Shown here piece after piece: positions 6,537 to 10,800 of a stretch of DNA of 10,800 bases. Under the pieces are notes generated by a model. That model made no database searches. It saw only the letters and a list, made by a program, of their open reading frames with translations, and was not told the DNA's origin. The stretch is taken from positions 1 to 10,800 of the forward strand of contig JAITRI010000003.1 in assembly GCA_031288455.1 (NCBI GenBank), in the 5' to 3' direction. This stretch comes from Puniceicoccales bacterium. Lineage in GTDB: Bacteria; Verrucomicrobiota; Verrucomicrobiia; Opitutales; JAIRKQ01. A program made the translations under genes and the position numbers. Numbering within the stretch: the stretch's first letter is position 1; each line of letters opens with the position of its first letter.

Positions 6537-7270
6537 GCGGTGAATGGTTAAAACTGGCGGATTTCGGCGAATACCAGCATCCAAAGGGGATTCAGGTGCT
6601 CGATGAAAATTCAGCGAAGGCGATCGTGGACTCATTCCTGTCATTCCGCGGACGTTTGATGCGGAAATTTAGAGGGATTCCGGTGTTTATTGGGCATCCG
6701 GACGATCCGGAATTTTCATCGAAAAATGGGAAGGTTTACGGAACCATAGAGAATTTAAGGGTGGACGATGGCGCTCTCTGGATTCTTCTGGAATGGACAG
6801 ATGTGGGCGAAGAATTATTCCGCAGTGACATTTTGCGGCACCTGTCCCCGCGATGGTTGACGGTGCGGATGGACGACGGGAGACTATTTCCCAGGCGTCT
6901 GCTTTCGGTCGGCCTCACGAATCACCCCAACATAAAATGTGAACATCTGCCGAAGGCGGAGGAAAATGAAACCGTGTGCGCAGACGTCTGCGCAGCGCTG
7001 GAAATCTCCGAAAATGACACAGATGTGCGCGATTTTACTGCCGCTGAGCAGTCGCATTCGGTGGATGACGCGGAAGAAATCTCTCGGGAAAATTTTCCAC
7101 TGCACACCGTTTCACAGACCGAAAATCTTGCGGCAAATGGTGATGGCAAGTCCAACTGCGAGAAGATTCTGGCGCTGGTTTTCGAACGCATGGGGAAATT
7201 TTCCGAAAACTACGGGGACGCCTGGATGGCAGTTAAGCGCAGCCACCCGGCACTTTTTACAAAATTTTAA
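6533..7270 (+). CDS. Prohead protease/scaffold (Mu I-like protein)
   Basis: A 245-residue protein. Residues 1-140 match the Mu-like prophage I protein pattern: WLKLADFGEYQHPKG at the start, FRGIPVFIGHPD (46-57), GKVYGTIENLRVDDGALWILLEWTD (66-90), ILRHLSPRWL (100-109), and LLSVGLTNHPNI (123-134). This family provides the head maturation protease. Residues about 141-245 are acidic and low in hydrophobics and end in a helical ALVFERMGKF...WMAVKRSHPALF, as expected of a scaffold. In Mu the scaffold Z is made separately from an in-frame internal start of gene I. Here GGAGG (6958-6962) precedes an in-frame GTG at 6974 by 11 bases, which could give a 98-residue scaffold. The start is supported by GGAG (6524-6527) and a four-base overlap with the portal gene. 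Confidence 0.85.
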   Translation: MSGEWLKLADFGEYQHPKGIQVLDENSAKAIVDSFLSFRGRLMRKFRGIPVFIGHPDDPEFSSKNGKVYGTIENLRVDDGALWILLEWTDVGEELFRSDILRHLSPRWLTVRMDDGRLFPRRLLSVGLTNHPNIKCEHLPKAEENETVCADVCAALEISENDTDVRDFTAAEQSHSVDDAEEISRENFPLHTVSQTENLAANGDGKSNCEKILALVFERMGKFSENYGDAWMAVKRSHPALFTKF

Positions 7271-7286
7271 TCACAACTAAGGAATC

Positions 7287-7739
7287 ATGACAGAATCAAC
7301 ACTATCAAATGCGGCGATCGGAACCCACGATTGCAACATCACGAAACGCGCCGAGGAGGCAATCCCAACCAAATACCTGCTGGGGAAATTCGGAACACTT
7401 CCGTCCGATGTGGGAATTTGTGGCGCTTTGGACATCCCCATTGGCGTTATCACCGATGAGGCGGCTGCTCCAAGCGCACAGTCGGAAAAGGCAATCGTCA
7501 ACGTCGCACTGCTGGGATCTCCGACGACATTGAGGGTGGTCGCCGGTGCTCCCGTAGAGGCTGGGGATGTGCTTGTGGTCGCCGGTGCTGGCAAAGTCAA
7601 GCCGCTGCCGGATGCGCAAACCGATAGCCAAACCTACGGAATGGTGGGGATTGCGATGACGGGCGCAGTGGCCGATGGACTCGTGGAATTCATGAGCTGT
7701 GTGCCGCAGCGGTACACCGTCGAAGGGACTGGAGAATAG
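7287..7739 (+). CDS. Capsid decoration/cement protein (DUF2190-like)
   Basis: A 150-residue, beta-rich protein rich in Gly, Ala and Val. The stretch AIVNVALLGSPTTLRVVAGAPVEAGDVLVVAGAGKVKPLP (about 69-108), followed by YGMVGIAMTGAVADGLVEFMSC, has the small-barrel repeat character of DUF2190 proteins, which lie just upstream of the major capsid gene in many tailed phages and bind the outside of the capsid. The VVAGA unit occurs twice, encoded by an exact 15-base direct repeat (7536-7550 and 7575-7589). ATG 7287 follows AAGGA (7279-7283) closely, and the gene begins 16 bases after the protease stop. Position and composition make a decoration or stabilising role likely. I cannot exclude another minor head protein. 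Confidence 0.7.
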   Translation: MTESTLSNAAIGTHDCNITKRAEEAIPTKYLLGKFGTLPSDVGICGALDIPIGVITDEAAAPSAQSEKAIVNVALLGSPTTLRVVAGAPVEAGDVLVVAGAGKVKPLPDAQTDSQTYGMVGIAMTGAVADGLVEFMSCVPQRYTVEGTGE

Positions 7740-7760
7740 CAAAATAATTTTAGGATTCAT

Positions 7761-8720
7761 ATGAAAATAGAAATTTTACCGAAGGATGATGGATTTCAGG
7801 AGTGTGGCATGGTTTGTGCCGCCAATGAGGCGCGATTCACGGCATCGACATATTCGGAGCCACTGACGGCATTTACCGTCGGCTGGAAAGATTCCGAACG
7901 GATCGAGGAGCTATTGAACTTCATCGCGCCGATAATTCCGGTTGCCAAGCGCTTTGAGTTCAAAGTTTCCGACAACGAGCAGTGTTTTTTATCGGAAACG
8001 GATGACATTCGCTCCATCGGATCGGCGTTCAAACGCGTGGAATTCATCGGAACATCCATAACATCAAGGACATACAATAAGGGACTTACGGTGCGCGTTG
8101 ACCACGACGATGTCGCCGGCGATGACTGGCGGGAGCGCTACGTGCAACTGCTGCTGCAGCGTCTGCTGCGCAATGAATTGCGCCGCGCCATCACGGCCTT
8201 GGAAGACAATGCGATCTCACTGTCGCAATCCTACGTTTGGAATTCATCGTCGAATCCGGATTCGTCCATCCGCGCGGAATTGGAAGCCGCCGCCAATGTC
8301 ACCGGTGTGCGTCCCAACAGAATAGTTATCGGGGAGGCGGCGTGGGACATCAGGAGCGACGCCTATGATTCGCAAAACAATGCCGGGGCGACGCGTGCCG
8401 CAGGATTGACGCCGGCAGAATTGGCGAGAAAACTGTTCGTGGATGATGTGCGCGTGATGAGCGCCAGGTACCAAAGCGCAGGTGCGAAATCTGACATCAT
8501 CGGCAATAGAGTATACGCATTCTACACCCGCAATGACATCATGAAGGATGAGCCGGCGAACATTAAGCGCTTCGTGACGCCCATCGATGGCGGTGGAACG
8601 TTCCGCGTGTATGCCGATGAGCACAGCAAATTTACTGATTTGACGGTTGAACACTACAGCAATGTCGTTCTGACGTCGAAGGACGGAATGCGAAAGTTGA
8701 CAGTTTTACCATCAAATTAG
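7761..8720 (+). CDS. Major capsid protein
   Basis: A 319-residue protein in the major capsid position, after protease and decoration genes and before head-completion genes. Its length suits a Mu T-type or HK97-fold capsid protein. The region TVGWKDSERIEELLNFIAPIIPVAKRFEFKVSDNE (39-73) resembles the N-arm and first strands of such proteins. A spine-helix candidate DDWRERYVQLLLQRLLRNELRRAITALED follows at 121-149. RIVIGEAAWDIRSD (187-200) and VYAFYTRNDIM (251-261) look like later core elements. ATG 7761 is preceded by AGGA at 7752-7755. A large hairpin follows the stop codon, often the case for highly expressed structural genes. The assignment rests on context and general fold pattern, not on a recognised specific family. 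Confidence 0.8.
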   Translation: MKIEILPKDDGFQECGMVCAANEARFTASTYSEPLTAFTVGWKDSERIEELLNFIAPIIPVAKRFEFKVSDNEQCFLSETDDIRSIGSAFKRVEFIGTSITSRTYNKGLTVRVDHDDVAGDDWRERYVQLLLQRLLRNELRRAITALEDNAISLSQSYVWNSSSNPDSSIRAELEAAANVTGVRPNRIVIGEAAWDIRSDAYDSQNNAGATRAAGLTPAELARKLFVDDVRVMSARYQSAGAKSDIIGNRVYAFYTRNDIMKDEPANIKRFVTPIDGGGTFRVYADEHSKFTDLTVEHYSNVVLTSKDGMRKLTVLPSN

Positions 8721-8760
8721 TTAGCATCAGAATCAGTATCTAAAAACAACGGACCCAAAT

Positions 8761-8791
8761 GTCCGAAAGGATCCCAGTGATCCTTTCGGAC
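8761..8791 (+). terminator. Perfect 13-bp hairpin after the capsid gene (attenuator or mRNA stabiliser)
   Basis: GTCCGAAAGGATC (8761-8773) pairs perfectly with 8779-8791 around the five-base loop CCAGT (8774-8778). The hairpin starts 40 bases after the major capsid stop and ends 25 bases before the next start codon. No T-tract follows in either direction, so it is not a standard intrinsic terminator. It more likely protects the 3' end of the capsid message or partly attenuates read-through. The flanking 8721-8760 and 8792-8816 are AT-rich and contain no gene. Confidence 0.6.
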
Positions 8792-8816
8792 GACACAAAA
8801 CCTCAAATAAAATTTT

Positions 8817-9278
8817 ATGGCAAAGTGGATACGCATAGGCATCTCGGACCTGTACGATTACATGTGTGCGGCGCAGTTGAATGCGCTGAAAAGCATGGAG
8901 TTGGCCGCCGGGCAAACTAATCCGATAGATGAAATCATCGGCGGCGTGGTCGCACGCATGCGAGCGGAGATCAGCGGCAACGGTAAAAATTTATTGAGCG
9001 CCGATGCGGAAAAAATTCCGCAGGATCTCAAAAGTTTCGCCTGCTATCTGGTCCTCGAAAGTGCACAGACGCGACTGCCAAGCCTAAAACTGTCGGCGGA
9101 TCAAATCAGGTTGGCGAGCGACGCAAAGGAATACTTGCGGCGAGTATCGCTGGGAGAAATTCCCATATCAAGGGCGGACGATGCAATTCCAACGGTGGAT
9201 TTTCTCAAAAACATTTTCTGCGACGTGGTGCACAAACGCCACAGACGCGTTTCACAAACTGCACTTGGAGGATTTTAG
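8817..9278 (+). CDS. Head-completion protein, DUF1320/Mu gp36-like
   Basis: A 153-residue helical protein in the position of Mu gp36. The arrangement is typical of DUF1320: an N-terminal 'I-x-x-x-D-L' helix (IGISDLYDYM, 7-16), then DEIIGGVVARMRAEISGNG (38-56) where a helix of 'I-x-x-A-x-x-x-I-D' type stands in the family, then IPQDLKSFACYLVLESAQTRLP (67-88), then DQIRLASDAKEYLRRVSLGEIPI (95-117). Proteins of this type are thought to form part of the head-tail connector. There is no Shine-Dalgarno sequence before ATG 8817; the leader is AAATAAAATTTT, directly downstream of the capsid-gene hairpin. The C-terminal 30 residues (from about 122) are basic and not expected for the family. Family membership is moderately sure. 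Confidence 0.65.
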   Translation: MAKWIRIGISDLYDYMCAAQLNALKSMELAAGQTNPIDEIIGGVVARMRAEISGNGKNLLSADAEKIPQDLKSFACYLVLESAQTRLPSLKLSADQIRLASDAKEYLRRVSLGEIPISRADDAIPTVDFLKNIFCDVVHKRHRRVSQTALGGF

Positions 9279-9282
9279 ACAC

Positions 9283-9750
9283 ATGGTAAAAGTGGAAGGA
9301 ATTCTGGAAAAACTGCAAAACGCGATCGAAAATCGATTGCTGAGCCTTAACGAGCTGCGAAACGTCCCAATTTTGACGCATAAGCAGAGCGATCTCAGCT
9401 CCGTCATTGAATCCGGCGCCAGATCCGGCATTGGCACGATGATTTTTCTCATGCCGCCAGTCCCCGGATACGTGCAACAGCACATCGCAGGCCCAGTTTT
9501 CGACAGTGCGACGATCGAAGTGAAAATCGTCGAGAACATCGCCGCAAACGCAACCGAGCGCACACTACTGTTCCTTGCGGAGGCGGTGATGCGACATCTG
9601 CACATGTGGGCGCCCAATGCGATGGATGAAAACTATCGGCTGAAATTGGCCGCCGGTCCGGATTGCTGCAGGGTTACCTGTGACGACGGCATAAATTCAT
9701 TTTCAATGCGCTTCACAATACCATGCCATTTGAAAGCGACCACCGCATGA
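9283..9750 (+). CDS. Putative tail-terminator/head-tail joining protein
   Basis: A 155-residue protein following the gp36-like gene by four bases. ATG 9283 is preferred over upstream in-frame starts (for example 9181, which would overlap the previous gene by 98 bases), and GGAGG (9267-9271) lies 11 bases before it. The N-terminal helix VEGILEKLQNAIENRLLSL is followed by a mixed region with MIFLMPPVPGYV, then alternating strands (SATIEVKIVENIA), a helix (TLLFLAEAVMRHLHMW) and a strand-rich C-terminus (NSFSMRFTIPCHL). This helix-strand-helix-strand order, with size and position, resembles Mu gp37 (DUF1834) or lambda gpU-type tail terminators. I recognise no definite family signature. It is coupled to the next gene by an ATGA overlap. 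Confidence 0.5.
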   Translation: MVKVEGILEKLQNAIENRLLSLNELRNVPILTHKQSDLSSVIESGARSGIGTMIFLMPPVPGYVQQHIAGPVFDSATIEVKIVENIAANATERTLLFLAEAVMRHLHMWAPNAMDENYRLKLAAGPDCCRVTCDDGINSFSMRFTIPCHLKATTA

Positions 9751-10139
9751 AAATTTTAATTGGAACAGTTATTTTGGCGGGTGGCAGAGAGGCCGACGAG
9801 GAACCCTACGATTTGAAAATTAGCAATTCGAGGAGCGTGCAGATGTCATCGAGTGTGCGTGCGTCCACGGCGAAAGTGTTCGACAGAGGAAATCAGCAGA
9901 CCGCGGTGGAATTCAAAGTTTCCAAAAAACACCACTCGTCGGCGGATGCGCAGTCACATGTGCTGCAACTGGCGTCGTCGCTGAAAACATTGCCGCCAAC
10001 GTTGACGGTGATCGAGGAACCTTCCAATGCAACATATTCGCTGGGCGATGCCGCCATGGAGGATGTGCAGTCCACCTGCAGTGGGATTGTTTCGACGCAC
10101 GTTTATCGAATCATCGGTGGAAATTTTACAAAGAACTAA
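9747..10139 (+). CDS. Conserved-looking virion protein of unknown family
   Basis: A 130-residue protein beginning MKILIGTVILAGGREADEEPYDLKIS. ATG 9747 overlaps the preceding TGA by four bases and is preferred over an ATG at 9723. The sequence looks beta-rich: VEFKVSKKHH, a helix SSADAQSHVLQLASSLKTLP, then LTVIEEPSNATYSLGDAAMEDVQST and VSTHVYRIIGG. The layout could suit a small tail or connector protein, between the putative tail terminator and an appendage gene. There is no signal peptide, membrane segment or catalytic motif. I do not recognise the family; a virion role is inferred only from its place in the operon. Confidence 0.6.
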   Translation: MKILIGTVILAGGREADEEPYDLKISNSRSVQMSSSVRASTAKVFDRGNQQTAVEFKVSKKHHSSADAQSHVLQLASSLKTLPPTLTVIEEPSNATYSLGDAAMEDVQSTCSGIVSTHVYRIIGGNFTKN

Positions 10140-10142
10140 CCT

Positions 10143-10800
10143 ATGAGCGATTTGAATGAAATAATTATCCGCATCAAAGCGGACACGTCCAGCTTCGATA
10201 ATCCAATCGATGCCATGCGCGGAGCTCTTCCGCAGTTTTGGCGCGCCAATGACATAAAATTTGAAATCGGAGTTTTCGGAGGAGATTCCCCGCTGAGCGT
10301 TTCAAATTATTCCAGCATTTCACTGGCCATTCGCAAAATGACAGACGATGGGAAAGTCCCATCCGCCGGCACACCAGCACTCATGCAGAAGACATGCGTT
10401 TCGCTTGACAACTCCCTCACCGAGCAGACTTGGAATGATGGCACGAAAGCGCACGCGGCGATCTCATTTTCATCCGCGGAAAGTAACGCCATTCCAGGAG
10501 ACCACTGGCTGTCGATTTGGGCTGTCACGTCCGATGATCCGCCAAAGATTGTCACGCTCTGCGCCGGCATAGTCCGCATAATGGAAGTTGGAGGAGGAAA
10601 TTCTTCAATGCCGCCGGACCCAATCGCCGTCTACTATACGTCCGAGGAGTGCGACGAAAAATTCATTCCGCTGACATCCATCGATGCCGATGTGAATCTT
10701 GGAACATCGAATGCCGCAGTTCCATCGCAGAGGGCCGTCAAGCGCTACGTGGATGCGAAGGCCATAGCAGCTGGCGAAACAACGGCGAGTAACTTGGGAT
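10143..10800 (+). CDS. Tail appendage/fibre protein, N-terminal part (runs off the window)
   Basis: An open frame from ATG 10143 to the right edge gives at least 219 residues. It starts three bases after the previous stop and has no strong Shine-Dalgarno sequence. Residues about 1-150 look like one beta-sandwich-type domain, including LPQFWRANDIKFEIGVFGG (29-47) and LSVSNYSSISLAIRKM (51-66), similar in style to N-terminal domains that anchor phage baseplate or fibre proteins. Residues 193-206 are VPSQRAVKRYVDAK, preceded by VNLGTSNAA. This is a motif common in phage tail fibre and appendage proteins, usually at a boundary before coiled-coil or fibre repeats. A host-recognition or adsorption role is therefore likely. 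The C-terminus, which would show the receptor-binding part or a peptidase/chaperone domain, is outside the window. Confidence 0.65.
   Translation, partial: MSDLNEIIIRIKADTSSFDNPIDAMRGALPQFWRANDIKFEIGVFGGDSPLSVSNYSSISLAIRKMTDDGKVPSAGTPALMQKTCVSLDNSLTEQTWNDGTKAHAAISFSSAESNAIPGDHWLSIWAVTSDDPPKIVTLCAGIVRIMEVGGGNSSMPPDPIAVYYTSEECDEKFIPLTSIDADVNLGTSNAAVPSQRAVKRYVDAKAIAAGETTASNLG

Noticed and set aside
6939..7280. Overlapping +1-frame frame of 113 codons in the protease gene, with ATG 6966 three bases after GGAGG
   Set aside because: The spacing is too short for good initiation, and the Arg/Trp-rich product looks like a frame shadow; the in-frame GTG 6974 explains the GGAGG better.
9181..9282. Longer version of the tail-terminator-like protein starting at 9181
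   Set aside because: It would overlap the gp36-like gene by 98 bases; ATG 9283 has a Shine-Dalgarno sequence and gives the usual tight spacing.
3144..10800. Frequent GAAATTT/AAAATTTT words as possible DNA-uptake sequences
   Set aside because: They vary in length and flanks and arise largely from Lys/Asn/Phe/Ile codon choice (AAA, AAT, TTT, ATT); no fixed 9-12-mer is repeated in the way uptake sequences are.
1..10800. CRISPR arrays, tRNA or rRNA genes, insertion sequences
   Set aside because: I saw no regularly spaced repeats, no cloverleaf or rRNA-like segment, and no transposase-like frame on either strand.

Overview
The window is bacterial and combines a short stretch of probable chromosomal background (about 1-3000) with the left part of a Mu-type virion structural operon (about 3144 to the right edge). 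The base composition looks moderate and is similar on both sides of the join. The ComM/YifB protein has the 'VNAGERGDLKF' type of N-terminus that I associate with Verrucomicrobiota. I regard that phylum as a guess from memory, not a demonstrated result. Several proteins, phage ones included, are unusually rich in cysteine, which would suit a reducing (anaerobic or intracellular) habitat.

Region 1 (1-1262): about 130 bases with no supportable gene, then a minus-strand gene for a free-standing protein carrying two AHH-type HNH/Endo VII nuclease modules in tandem. Region 2 (1263-1465): an AT-rich divergent intergenic stretch with a 12-bp palindrome, a matching half-site 31 bp away and a TTGACA box. 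Region 3 (1466-2983): a complete comM/yifB gene (Mg-chelatase-like AAA+ ATPase). Region 4 (2984-3143): a 160-base junction with an inverted-repeat pair and a possible promoter.

Region 5 (3144-10800): a tightly packed plus-strand operon. It runs: small winged-helix-like protein, Mu gp27-like protein (together a possible small terminase), large terminase (gp28-like), portal (gp29/DUF935), prohead protease with scaffold tail (Mu I-like), capsid decoration protein (DUF2190-like), major capsid protein, a strong intergenic hairpin, a gp36/DUF1320-like head-completion protein, a probable tail-terminator-like protein, a 130-residue protein of unknown family, and the start of a tail appendage/fibre protein that leaves the window. 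Five junctions are stop/start overlaps of 1-4 bases, so translation is probably coupled.

Together these genes would package DNA (terminase), form the portal and prohead, mature the capsid, and join head to tail. Notable departures from phage Mu are the missing gpF/G-type genes between portal and protease, the possible split of the small terminase into two polypeptides, the lack of any transposase, repressor or lysis gene on the comM side, and an appendage-type protein directly after the head-completion genes. The element could be a rearranged or truncated Mu-like prophage, a prophage with a hybrid tail module, or a domesticated particle. The window alone does not decide between these.
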